A stretch of DNA of 64,000 nt, from contig NC_079875.1 in assembly GCF_029227915.1 (NCBI RefSeq), positions 39,949,201-40,013,200 on the forward strand. The letters run 5' to 3'. Below are positions 37,515 to 50,240 of this stretch, in pieces. Under the pieces are notes generated by a model that did not search any database, had not been told where the DNA came from, and saw nothing but the letters and a program-made list of their open reading frames with translations. The translations under genes and the position numbers were made by a program. This DNA comes from Hydractinia symbiolongicarpus. Taxonomy: Eukaryota > Cnidaria > Hydrozoa > Anthoathecata > Hydractiniidae. Positions within the stretch are counted from its first letter, which is position 1. Each line of letters starts with the position of its first letter.

Positions 37515-39795
37515 AACTACATTTCATTGACTTTCTAACGGTGTCAGTCCGTTTGAGTTACAACGGTTGGGTCACATATTCGTACCAACATGTATTTAGC
37601 GATATTTTTCTGATATTACTAGGTTGCATCGCTTTTAACTATGAAACGATTGACTGTGGGACTTAATTGGGCTAACTTTGGACTGTCACCTGATAAATGT
37701 GATAAAGGAGACAATTGGACTCCAAGAAAAAACATTCTTCTTAATTTGACATGATTGCCGAAACTCAGCGATTACACTGGGCTCTGTGGTAGCGCTTCAT
37801 TTAAAAATTATGATAAAAAAAGTCATTTTTTTATTGTGGGACCAATCCTAGCCAATATCTCGCGCTGAAGAAATAGCGGCAGTTTCAAAAACTACATTTC
37901 ATTGACTTTCTAACGGTGTCAGTCCGTTTGAGTTTCAACGGTTGGGTCACATATTCGTACCAACATATATTTAGCGATATTTTTCTGATATTACTAGGTT
38001 GCATCGCTTTTAACTATGAAACGATTGACTGTGGGACTTAATTGAGCTAACTTTGAACTGTCACCTGATAAATTTGATAAAAGAGACAATTGGAATCCAA
38101 GAAAAAACATTCTTCTTAATTTGACATGATTGCCGAAACTCAGCGATTACACTGGGCTCTGTGGTAGCGCTTCATTTAAGAATTATGATAAAAAAAGTCA
38201 TTTTTTTATTGTGGGACCAATCCTAGCCATTATCGCGCGCTGAGGAAATAGCGACAGTTTCAAAAACTACATTTCATTGACTTTCTAACGGTGTCAGTCC
38301 GTTTGAGTTACAACGGTTGGGTCACATATTCGTACCAACATGTATTTAGCGATATTTTTCTGATATTACTAGGTTGCATCGCTTTTAACTATGAAACGAT
38401 TGACTGTGAGACTTAATTGAACTAACTTTGGACTGTGACCTGACATTTGTGATAAATGAGACAATTGGACTACAATAAATAACATTTTTCTGAATTTGAC
38501 GTGGTTGCCGGAACTCAGCGATTACACTGAACTCTGTGGTAGCGCTTCATTTAAGAATTAAGACAAAAAAGTCATTTTTTATTGTGGGACCAATCCTAGC
38601 CATTCTCCTGCGCTGAGGAAAGAGCGACAGTTTCAAAAACTACATTTCATTGACTTTCTAACGGTGTCAGTCCGCTTGAGTTTCAACGGTTGTGTCACAT
38701 ATTCGTACCAACATGTATTTAGCGATATTTTTTGATATTACTAGGTTGCATCGCTTTTAACAATGAAACGTTGACTGTGGGACTTAATTGAACTAACTTT
38801 GGACTGTGACCTGATAAATGTGATAAATGAGACAATTGGACTCCAAGAAATAACGCTCTTGTTAATTTGATGTGATTGCCGGAACTCAGCGATTACACTG
38901 GGCTCTGTGGTAGCGCTTCAATTAAGAATTAAGATAAAAAAGTCATTTTTTTATTGCGGGACCAATCCTGGCCATAATTTCGCGCTGAAGAAATAGCGGC
39001 AGTTTCAAAAACTACATTTCATTGACTTTCTAACGGTGTCAGTCCGTTTGAGTTCCAACGGTTGGGTCAAATATTCGTACCAACATGTATTTAGCGATAT
39101 TTTTCTGATATTACCATGATGCATCTCTTTTAACAATGAAACGATTGACTGTGGGACTTAGTTGAGCTAACTTTGGACTGTGACCTGATAAATGTGATAA
39201 ATGAGACAATTGGACTCCAAGAAATAACATTCTTGTTAATTTGACGTGATTGCCGGAACTCAGCGATTACACTGGGCACTGTGGTAGCGCCTCATTTAAA
39301 AATTAAGATACAAAAAGTCATTTTTTTATTGTGGGACCAATCCTAGCCATTAATGCGCGCTAAAGAAATAGCGACAGTTTCAAAAACTACATTTAATTGA
39401 CTTTCTAACGGTGTCAGTCCGTTTGAGTTACTACGGTTGGGTCACATATTCGTACCAACATGTATTTAGCGATATTTTTCTGATATTACTAGGTTGCATC
39501 GCTTTTAACTATGAAACGGTTAACTGTGGGACTTAATTGAGCTAACTTTTGGCTGTCACCTGATAAATGTGATAAAGGAGACAATTGGACTCCAAGAAAA
39601 AACATTTTTCTTAATTTAACATGATTGCCGAAACTTAGCGATTACACTGGGCTCTGTGGTAGCGCTTCATTTAAGAATTATGATAAAAAAAGTCATTTTT
39701 TTATTGTGGGACCAATTCTAGCCATTATTGCGCGCTGAGGAAATAGCGACAGTTTCAAAAACTACATTTCATTGACTTTCTAACGGTGTCAGTCC
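37515..39795 (+). repeat. 8-mer HOR copy 2, incomplete (about 2,280 bp)
   Basis: Repeats 34,519-36,800: gacatttgtg at 38,442, aacgctcttg at 38,852 and gttgagctaac at 39,161. Agreement ends near 39,795, where gtttgagtttcaaggg in the first copy is replaced by gtttgaatttcaacgg. Confidence 0.82.
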
Positions 39796-42700
39796 GTTTG
39801 AATTTCAACGGTTGTGTCACATATTCGTACCAACATGTATTTAGCGATATTTTTTTGATATTACTAGGTTGCATCGCTTTTAACAATGAAACGTTGCCTG
39901 TGGGACTTAATTGAACTAACTTTGGACTGTGACCTGATAAATGTGATAAATAAGGCAATTGGATTCCAAGAAAAAACATTCTTGTTAATTTGACGTGATT
40001 GCCGGAACTCAGCGATTACACTGGGCACTGTGGTAGCGCTTCATTCAAAAATTATGATAAAAAAAGTCATTTTTTTATTGTGGGACCAATCCTAGCCATT
40101 ATCGCGCGCTGAGGAAATAGCGACAGTTTCAAAAACTACATTTCATTGACTTTCTAACGGTGTCAGTCCGTTTGAGTTTTAACGGTTGTGTCATATATTC
40201 GTACCAACATGTATTTAGCGATATTTTTTTGATATTACTAGGTTGCATCGCTTTTAACAATGAAACGTTGACTGTGGGACTTAATTGAACTAACTTTAGA
40301 CTGTGACCTGATAAATGTGATAAATGAGACAATTGGACTCCAAGAAATAACATTCTTGTCAATTCGACGTGATTGCCGGAACTCAGCGATTACACTGTGC
40401 TCTGTGATAGCGCTTCATTTAAAAATTAAGATACAAAAAGTCATTTTTTATTGTGGGACCAATCCTAGCCATTAATGCGCGCTAAAGAAATAGCGACAGT
40501 TTCAAAAACTACATTTAATTGACTTTCTAACGGTGTCAGTCCGTTTGAGTTACTACGGTTGGGTCACATATTCGTACCAACATGTATTTAGCGATATTTT
40601 TCTGATATTACTAGGTTGCATCGCTTTTAACTATGAAACGGTTAACTGTGGGACTTAATTGAGCTAACTTTTGGCTGTCACCTGATAAATGTGATAAAGG
40701 AGACAATTGGACTCCAAGAAAAAACATTTTTCTTAATTTAACATGATTGCCGAAACTCAGCAATTACACTGGGCACAGTGGTAGCGCTTAATGTAAAAGT
40801 TAAGATACAAAAAGTCATTTTTTTTATTGTGGGACCAATCCTAGCCGTTATCGCGCGCTAAAGAAAAAGCGACAGTTTCAAGAACTACATTTCATTGACT
40901 TTCTAACGGTGTCAGTCCGTTTGAGTTACTACGGTTGGGTCACATATTCGTACCAACATGTATTTAGCGATATTTTTTTGATATTACTAGGTTGCATCGC
41001 TTTTAACAATAAAATGTTGACTGTGGGACTTAATTGAACTAACTTTGGACTGTGACCTGATAAATGTGATAAAGGAGACAATTGGACTCCAAGAAAAAAC
41101 ATTCTTCTTAATTTGACATGATTGCCGAAACTTAGCGATTACACTGGGCTCTGTGGTAGCGCTTCATTTAAGAATTATGATAAAAAAAGTCATTTTTTTA
41201 TTGTGGGACCAATTCTAGCCATTATTGCGCGCTGAGGAAATAGCGACAGTTTCAAAAACTACATTTCATTGACTTTCTAACGGTGTCAGTCCGTTTGAAT
41301 TTCAACGGTTGTGTCACATATTCGTACCAACATGTATTTAGCGATATTTTTTTGATATTACTAGGTTGCATCGCTTTTAACAATGAAACGTTGCCTGTGG
41401 GACTTAATTGAACTAACTTTGGACTGTGACCTGATAAATGTGATAAATAAGGCAATTGGATTCCAAGAAAAAACATTCTTGTTAATTTGACGTGATTGCC
41501 GGAACTCAGCGATTACACTGGGCACTGTGGTAGCGCTTCTTTCAAAAATTATGATAAAAAAAGTCATTTTTTTATTGTGGGACCAATCCTAGCCATTATC
41601 GCGCGCTGAGGAAATAGCGACAGTTTCAAAAACTACATTTCATTGACTTTCTAACGGTGTCAGTCCGTTTGAGTTTTAACGGTTGTGTCATATATTCGTA
41701 CCAACATGTATTTAGCGATATTTTTTTGATATTACTAGGTTGCATCGCTTTTAACAATAAAACGTTGACTGTGGGACTTAATTGAACTAACTTTAGACTG
41801 TGACCTGATAAATGTGATAAATGAGACAATTGGACTCCAAGAAATAACATTCTTGTCAATTCGACGTGATTGCCGGAACTCAGCGATTACACTGTGCTCT
41901 GTGATAGCGCTTCATTTAAGAATTAAGATAAAAAAGTCATTTTTTTATTGCGGGACCAATACTAGCCATTATCTAGCGCTGAAGAAATAGCGGCAGTTTC
42001 AAAAACTACATTTCATTGACTTTCTAACGGTGTCAGTCCGTTTGAGTTGCAACAGTTGGGTCAAATATTCGTACCAACATGTATTTAGCGATATTTTCTG
42101 CTATTACTAGGTTGCATCTCTTTTAACAATGAAACGATTGACTGTGGGACTTAATTGAGCTAATTTTGGACTGTGACCTGATAAATGTGATAAATGAGAC
42201 AATTGGACTACAAGAAATAACATTCTTGTTAATTTGACTTGATTGACGGAACTCAGCGATTCACTGGGCACTGTGGTAGCGCCTCATTTAAAAATTAAGA
42301 TACAAAAAGTCATTTTTTTATTGTGGGACCAATCCTAGCCGTTATCGAGCGCTAAAGAAATAGCGACAGTTTCAAGAACTACATTTCATTGACTTTCTAA
42401 CGGTGTCAGTCCGTTTGAGTTACTACGGTTGGGTTACATATTCGTACCAACATGTATTTAGCGATATTTTTCTGATATTACTAGGTTGCATCGCTTTTAA
42501 CTATAAAACGGTTGACTGTGGGACTTAATTGAGCTAACTTTGGGCTGTCACCTGATAAATGTGATAAAGGAGACAATTGGACTCCAAGAAAAAACATTCT
42601 TCTTAATTTGACATGATTGCCGAAACTCAGCGATTACACTGGGCTCTGTGGTAGCGCTTCATTTAAGAATAATGATAAAAAAAGTCATTTTGTTATTGTG

Positions 42701-42880
42701 GGACCAATCCTAGCCATTATTGCGCGCTGAGGAAATAGCGACAGTTTCAAAAATTACATTTCAATGCCTTTCTAACGGTGTCAGTCCGTTTGAATTTCAA
42801 CGGTTGTGTCACATATTCGTACCAACATGTATTTAGCGATATTTTTTTGATATTACTAGGTTGCATCGCTTTTAACAATG
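39625..42880 (+). repeat. Mixed 4-mer/7-mer HOR, left part
   Basis: 39,625-40,419 recurs at 41,122-41,916 (offset 1,497) and again at 44,117-44,911. The defining monomers carry gtttgaatttcaacgg, cgttgcctgtggg and ataaataaggcaattggattcc, followed by a unit with gtcatatattcg, ctttagactg and gtcaattcgacg. From about 40,215 the block matches 42,835 onward at offset 2,620, shifting to 2,995 after an extra monomer. Confidence 0.75.
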
Positions 42881-45880
42881 AAACGTTGACTGTGGGACTT
42901 AATTGAACTAACTTTAGACTGTGACCTGATAAATGTGATAAATGAGACAATTGGACTCCAAGAAATAACATTCTTGTCAATTCGACGTGATTGCCGGAAC
43001 TCAGTGATGACATTGTGCTCTGTGATAGCGCTTCATTTAAAAATTAAGATACAAAAAGTCATTTTTTTATTGTAGGACCAATCCTAGCCATTAATGCGCG
43101 CTAAAGAAATAGCGACAGTTTCAAAAACTACATTTAATTGAATTTCTAACGGTGTCAGTCCGTTTGAGTTACTACGGTTGGGTCACATATTCGTACCAAC
43201 ATGTATTTAGCGATATTTTTCTGATATTACTAGGTTACATCGCTTTTAACTATGAAACGGTTAACTGTGGGACTTAATTGAGCTAACTTTTGGCTGTCAC
43301 CTGATAAATGTGATAAAGGAGACAATTGGACTCCAAGAAAAAACATTTTTCTTAATTTAACATGATTGCCGAAACTCAGCAATTACACTGGGCACAGTGG
43401 TAGCGCTTAATGTAAAAGTTAAGATACAAAAAGTCATTTTTTTTATTGTGGGACCAATCCTAGCCGTTATCGCGCGCTAAAGAAAAAGCGACAGTTTCAA
43501 GAACTACATTTCATTGACTTTCTAACGGTGTCAGTCCGTTTGAGTTAGTACGGTTGGGTCACATATTCGTACCAACATGTATTTAGCGATATTTTTCTGA
43601 TATTACTAGGTTACATCGCTTTTAACTATGAAACGGTTAACTGTGGGACTTAATTGAGCTAACTTTTGGCTGTCACCTGATAAATGTGATAAAGGAGACA
43701 ATTGGACTCCAAGAAAAAACATTTTTCTTAATTTAACATGATTGCCGAAACTCAGCAATTACACTGGGCACAGTGGTAGCGCTTAATGTAAAAGTTAAGA
43801 TACAAAAAACCATTTTTTTTATTGTGGGACCAATCCTAGCCGTTATCGCGCGCTAAAGAAAAAGCGACAGTTTCAAGAACTACATTTCATTGACTTTCTA
43901 ACGGTGTCAGTCCGTTTGAGTTAGTACGGTTGGGTCACATATTCGTACCAACATGTATTTAGCGATATTTTTTTGATATTACTAGGTTGCATCGCTTTTA
44001 ACAATAAAATGTTGACTGTGGGACTTAATTGAACTAACTTTGGACTGTGACCTGATAAATGTGATAAAGGAGACAATTGGACTCCAAGAAAAAACATTCT
44101 TCTTAATTTGACATGATTGCCGAAACTTAGCGATTACACTGGGCTCTGTGGTAGCGCTTCATTTAAGAATTATGATAAAAAAAGTCATTTTTTTATTGTG
44201 GGACCAATTCTAGCCATTATTGCGCGCTGAGGAAATAGCGACAGTTTCAAAAACTACATTTCATTGACTTTCTAACGGTGTCAGTCCGTTTGAATTTCAA
44301 CGGTTGTGTCACATATTCGTACCAACATGTATTTAGCGATATTTTTTTGATATTACTAGGTTGCATCGCTTTTAACAATGAAACGTTGCCTGTGGGACTT
44401 AATTGAACTAACTTTGGACTGTGACCTGATAAATGTGATAAATAAGGCAATTGGATTCCAAGAAAAAACATTCTTGTTAATTTGACGTGATTGCCGGAAC
44501 TCAGCGATTACACTGGGCACTGTGGTAGCGCTTCATTCAAAAATTATGATAAAAAAAGTCATTTTTTTATTGTGGGACCAATCCTAGCCATTATCGCGCG
44601 CTGAGGAAATAGCGACAGTTTCAAAAACTACATTTCATTGACTTTCTAACGGTGTCAGTCCGTTTGAGTTTTAACGGTTGTGTCATATATTCGTACCAAC
44701 ATGTATTTAGCGATATTTTTTTGATATTACTAGGTTGCATCGCTTTTAACAATGAAACGTTGACTGTGGGACTTAATTGAACTAACTTTAGACTGTGACC
44801 TGATAAATGTGATAAATGAGACAATTGGACTCCAAGAAATAACATTCTTGTCAATTCGACGTGATTGCCGGAACTCAGCGATTACACTGTGCTCTGTGAT
44901 AGCGCTTCATTTAAGAATTAAGATAAAAAAGTCATTTTTTTATTGCGGGACCAATACTAGCCATTATCTAGCGCTGAAGAAATAGCGGCAGTTTCAAAAA
45001 CTACATTTCATTGACTTTCTAACGGTGTCAGTCCGTTTGAGTTGCAACAGTTGGGTCAAATATTCGTACCAACATGTATTTAGCAATATTTTCTGCTATT
45101 ACTAGGTTGCATCTCTTTTAACAATGAAACGATTGACTGTGGGACTTAATTGAGCTAATTTTGGACTGTGACCTGATAAATGTGATAAATGAGACAATTG
45201 GACTACAAGAAATAACATTCTTGTTAATTTGACTTGATTGACGGAACTCAGCGATTCACTGGGCACTGTGGTAGCGCCTCATTTAAAAATTAAGATACAA
45301 AAAGTCATTTTTTTATTGTGGGACCAATCCTAGCCGTTATCGAGCGCTAAAGAAATAGCGACAGTTTCAAGAACTACATTTCATTGACTTTCTAACGGTG
45401 TCAGTCCGTTTGAGTTACTACGGTTGGGTTACATATTCGTACCAACATGTATTTAGCGATATTTTTCTGATATTACTAGGTTGCATCGCTTTTAACTATA
45501 AAACGGTTGACTGTGGGACTTAATTGAGCTAACTTTGGGCTGTCACCTGATAAATGTGATAAAGGAGACAATTGGACTCCAAGAAAAAACATTCTTCTTA
45601 ATTTGACATGATTGCCGAAACTCAGCGATTACACTGGGCTCTGTGGTAGCGCTTCATTTAAGAATAATGATAAAAAAAGTCATTTTGTTATTGTGGGACC
45701 AATCCTAGCCATTATTGCGCGCTGAGGAAATAGCGACAGTTTCAAAAATTACATTTCAATGCCTTTCTAACGGTGTCAGTCCGTTTGAATTTCAACGGTT
45801 GTGTCACATATTCGTACCAACATGTATTTAGCGATATTTTTTTGATATTACTAGGTTGCATCGCTTTTAACAATGAAGCG
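42835..45880 (+). repeat. Mixed HOR, right part (8-mer, 2,995 bp)
   Basis: Matches 40,215-42,880. The monomer with cagcaattacactgggcac and cttaatgtaaaag occurs once in the left part (40,758) but twice here (43,378 and 43,753), adding 375 bp. After that all marks recur at 2,995, for example gattcactggg at 42,258 and 45,253. The right edge is where tgaaacgttgactg becomes tgaagcgttgcctg. Confidence 0.78.
43240..43990 (+). repeat. Single-monomer duplication (375 bp)
   Basis: Adjacent units with cggttaactgtggg, taacttttggctg, cagcaattacac, cttaatgtaaaag and gttagtacggttgg. They differ by aaaaaaccattt at about 43,807 in the second unit, where the first has aaaaagtcattt. The partner HOR copy has one such unit only. 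Confidence 0.75.
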
Positions 45881-47255
45881 TTGCCTGTGGGACTTAATTG
45901 AACTAACTTTGGACTGTGACCTGATAAATGTAATAAATAAGACAATTGGATTCCAAGAAAAGACATTCTTGTTAATTTGACGTCATTGCCGGAACTCAGC
46001 GATTACACTGGGCACTGTGGTAGCGCTTCATTTAAAAATTAAGCTAGAAAAACTCATTTTGTTACTGTGGGACCTATCCTAGCCGTTAGTGCGCGTTGAA
46101 GAAAAAGCGACTGTTTCAAAAACTACTTTTCATTGACTCTCTAACGGTGTCACTCCGTTTGAGTCACAACGGTTGGGTCACATATTCGTACCAACATGTA
46201 TTTAGCGATATTTTTTTGATATTACTAGGTTGCATCGCTTTTAACAATGAAACGTTGACTGTGGGACTTAATTGAGCTAACTTTGGACTGTCACCTGATA
46301 AATGTGATAAAAAAGACAATTGGACTCCAAGAAATAACATTCTTGTTAACTTGACGTGATTGCCGGAACTCAGCGATTACACTGGGCACTGTGGTAGAGC
46401 TTCATTTAAGAATTATGATAAAAAAAGTCATTTTTTTATTTTGGGACCAATCCTAGCCATTATCGCGCGCTAAGGAAATAGCGACAGTTTCAAAAACTAC
46501 ATTTTATTGACTTTCTAACGGTGTCAGTCCGTTTGAGTTTCAACGGTTGTGTCACATATTCGTACCAACATGTATTTAGCGATATTTTTTTGATATTACT
46601 AGGTTGCATCGCTTTTAACAATAAAACGTTGACTGTGGGACTTAATTGAACTAACTTTGGACTGTGACCTGATAAATGTGATAAATGAGACGATTGGACT
46701 CCAAGAAATAACATTCTTCTTAATTTGACGTGATTGCCGGAACTCAGCGATTACACTGGGCACTGTGGTAGCGCTTCATTTAAGAATTATGATAAAAAAA
46801 GTCATTTTTTTAGTGTGGGACCAATCCTAGCTATTATCGCGCGCTGGGGAAATAGCGACAGTTTCAAAAACTACATTTCATTGACTTTCTAACGGTGTCA
46901 GTCCGTTTGAGTTTCAACGGCTGTGTCACATATTCGTACCAACATGCATTTAGCGATATTTTTTTGATATTACTAGGTTGCATCGCTTTTAACAATGAAA
47001 CGTTGACTGTGGGACTTAATTGAACTAACTTTGGACTGTGACCTGATAAATGTGATAAATGAGACAATTGGACTACAATAAATAACATTTTTCTGAATTT
47101 GACGTGGTTGCCGGAACTCAGCGATTACACTGAACTCTGTGGTAGCGCTTCATTTAAAAATTAAGACAAAAAAGTCATTTTTTATTGTGGGACCAATCCT
47201 AGCCATTCTCCTGCGCTGAGGAAAGAGCGACAGTTTCAAAAACTACATTTCATTG
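44267..47255 (+). repeat. 8-monomer block, first of three copies
   Basis: About 2,990 bp that recurs at offset 6,732 (51,000-53,987) and again 4,487 further on (55,487-58,474). Marks include gattcactggg at 45,253, 51,985 and 56,472, gtcaattcgacg at 44,850 and 51,582, and the aagctagaaaaactcattttg / gtcactccgtttgagtcac monomer near 46,043-46,165. The last is the copy most different from the common monomer. Differences from the other copies are scattered, so this is the older relation. Confidence 0.78.
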
Positions 47256-50240
47256 ACGTTCTAACGGTGTTAGTCCGTTTGAGTCACTACGGTTGGGTCA
47301 CATATTCGTACTAACATGTATTTAGCGATATTTTTTTGATATTACTAGGTTGCATCGCTTTTAACAATAAAATGTTGACTGTGGGACTTAATTGAACTAA
47401 CTTTGGACTGTGACCTTATAAATGTGATAAAGGAGACAATTGGACTCCAAGAAAAAACATTCTTCTTAATTTGACATGATTGTCGAAACTCAGCGATTAC
47501 ACTGGGCTCTGTGGTAGCGCTTCATTTAAAAATTATGATAAAAAAAGTCATTTTTTTATTGTGGGACCAATCCTAGCCAATATCTCGCGCTGAAGAAATA
47601 GCGGCAGTTTCAAAAACTACATTTCATTGACTTTCTAACGGTGTCAGTCCGTTTGAGTTTCAACGGTTGGGTCACATATTCGTACCAACATATATTTAGC
47701 GATATTTTTCTGATATTACTAGGTTGCATCGCTTTTAACTATGAAACGATTGACTGTGGGACTTAATTGAGCTAACTTTGAACTTTCACCTGATAAATTT
47801 GATAAAAGAGACAATTGGAATCCAAGAAAAAACATTCTTCTTAATTTGACATGATTGCCGAAACTCAGCGATTACACTGGGCTCTGTGGTAGCGCTTCAT
47901 TTAAGAATTATGATAAAAAAAGTCATTTTTTTATTGTGGGACCAATCCTAGCAATTATCGCGCGCTGAGGAAATAGCGACAGTTTCAAAAACTACATTTC
48001 ATTGACTTTCTAACGGTGTCAGTCCGTTTGAGTTACAACGGTTGGGTCACATATTCGTACCAACATGTATTTAGCGATATTTTTCTGATATTACTAGGTT
48101 GCATCGCTTTTAACTATGAAACGATTGACTGTGAGACTTAATTGAACTAACTTTGGACTGTGACCTGACATTTGTGATAAATGAGACAATTGGACTACAA
48201 TAAATAACATTTTTCTGAATTTGACGTGGTTGCCGGAACTCAGCGATTACACTGAACTCTGTGGTAGCGCTTCATTTAAGAATTAAGACAAAAAAGTCAT
48301 TTTTTATTGTGGGACCAATCCTAGCCATTCTCCTGCGCTGAGGAAAGAGCGACAGTTTCAAAAACTACATTTCATTGACTTTCTAACGGTGTCAGTCCGC
48401 TTGAGTTTCAACGGTTGTGTCACATATTCGTACCAACATGTATTTAGCGATATTTTTTGATATTACTAGGTTGCATCGCTTTTAACAATGAAACGTTGAC
48501 TGTGGGACTTAATTGAACTAACTTTGGACTGTGACCTGATAAATGTGATAAATGAGACAATTGGACTCCAAGAAATAACATTCTTCTTAATTTGACGTGA
48601 TTGCCGGAACTCAGCGATTACACTGGGCTCTGTGGTAGCGCTTCAATTAAGAAATAAGATAAAAAAGTCATTTTTTTATTGCGGGACCAATCCTAGCCAT
48701 TATCTCGCGCTGAAGAAATAGCGGCAGTTTCAAAAACTACATTTCATTGACTTTCTAACGGTGTCAGTCCGTTTGAGTTCCAACGGTTGGGTCAAATATT
48801 CGTACCAACATGTATTTAGCGATATTTTTCTGATATTACTAGGTTGCATCTCTTTTAACAATGAAACGATTGACTGTGGGACTTAATTGAGCTAACTTTG
48901 GACTGTGACCTGATAAATGTGATAAATGAGACAATTGGACTCCCAGAAATAACATTCTTGTTAATTTGACGTGATTGCCGGAACTCAGCGATTGCACTGG
49001 GCACTGTGGTAGCGCTTCATTTAAAAATTAAGATACAAAAAGTCATTTTTTTATTGTGGGAGCAATCCTAGCCGTTATCGCGCGCTAAAGAAATAGCGAC
49101 AGTTTCAAAAACTACATTTCATTGACTTTCTAACGGTGTCAGTCCGTTTGAGTTACTACGGTTGGGTCACATATTCGTACTAACATGTATTTAGCGATAT
49201 TTTTCTGATATTACTAGGTTGCATCGCTTTTAACTATGAAACGGTTGACTGTGGGACTTAATTGAGCTAACTTTTAGCGGTCACCTGATAAATGTGATAA
49301 AGGAGACAATTGGACTCCAAGAAAAAACATTTTTCTTAATTTAACATGATTGCTGAAACTCAGCGATTACACTGCGCACTGTGGTAGCGCTTAATTTAAA
49401 AGTTAAGATACAAAAAGTCATTTTTTTATTGTGGGACCAATCCTAGCCGTTATCGCGCGCTAAAGAAAAACCGACAGTTTCAAGAACTACATTTCATTGA
49501 CTTTCTAACGGTGTCAGTCCGTTTGAGTTACTACGGTTGGTTCACATATTCGTACCAATATGTATTTAGCGATATTTTTTTGATATTACTAGGTTGCATC
49601 GCTTTTAACAATAAAACGTTGACTGTGGGACTTAATTGAGCTAACTTTTGGCTGTCACCTGATAAATGTGATAAAGGAGACAATTGGACTCCAAGAAATA
49701 ACGTTCTTGTTAATTTGACGTGATTGCCGGAACTCAGCGATTACACTGGGCTCTGTGGTAGCGCTTCAATTAAGAATTAAGATAAAAAAGTCATTTTTTT
49801 ATTGCGGGACCAATCCTGGCCATTATTTCGCGCTGAAGAAATAGCGGCAGTTTCAAAAACTACATTTCATTGACTTTCTAACGGTGTCAGTCCGTTTGAG
49901 TTCCAACGGTTGGGTCAAATATTCGTACCAACATGTATTTAGCGATATTTTTCTGATATTACTATGATGCATCTCTTTTAACAATGAAACGATTGACTGT
50001 GGGACTTAGTTGAGCTAACTTTGGACTGTGACCTGATAAATGTGATAAATGAGACAATTGGACTCCAAGAAATAACATTCTTGTTAATTTGACGTGATTG
50101 CCGGAACTCAGCGATTACACTGGGCACTGTGGTAGCGCTTCATTTAAAAATTAAGATACAAAAAGTCATTTTTTTATTGTGGGACCAATCCTAGCCATTA
50201 ATGCGCGCTAAAGAAATAGCATCAGTTTCAAAAACTACAT
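47256..50240 (+). repeat. Mosaic of blocks shared with 37-39 kb and with 53-54 kb
   Basis: 47,480-48,575 matches 37,755-38,850 at offset 9,725, including ctttgaact at 47,774 and gacatttgtg at 48,167. About 48,190-49,170 matches 53,790-54,770 at offset 5,600, including tcccagaaat at 48,951. 49,700-50,240 matches about 38,850-39,390 at offset 10,848, including gttgagctaac at 50,009. So this stretch joins pieces found in other orders elsewhere in the array. Confidence 0.72.
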
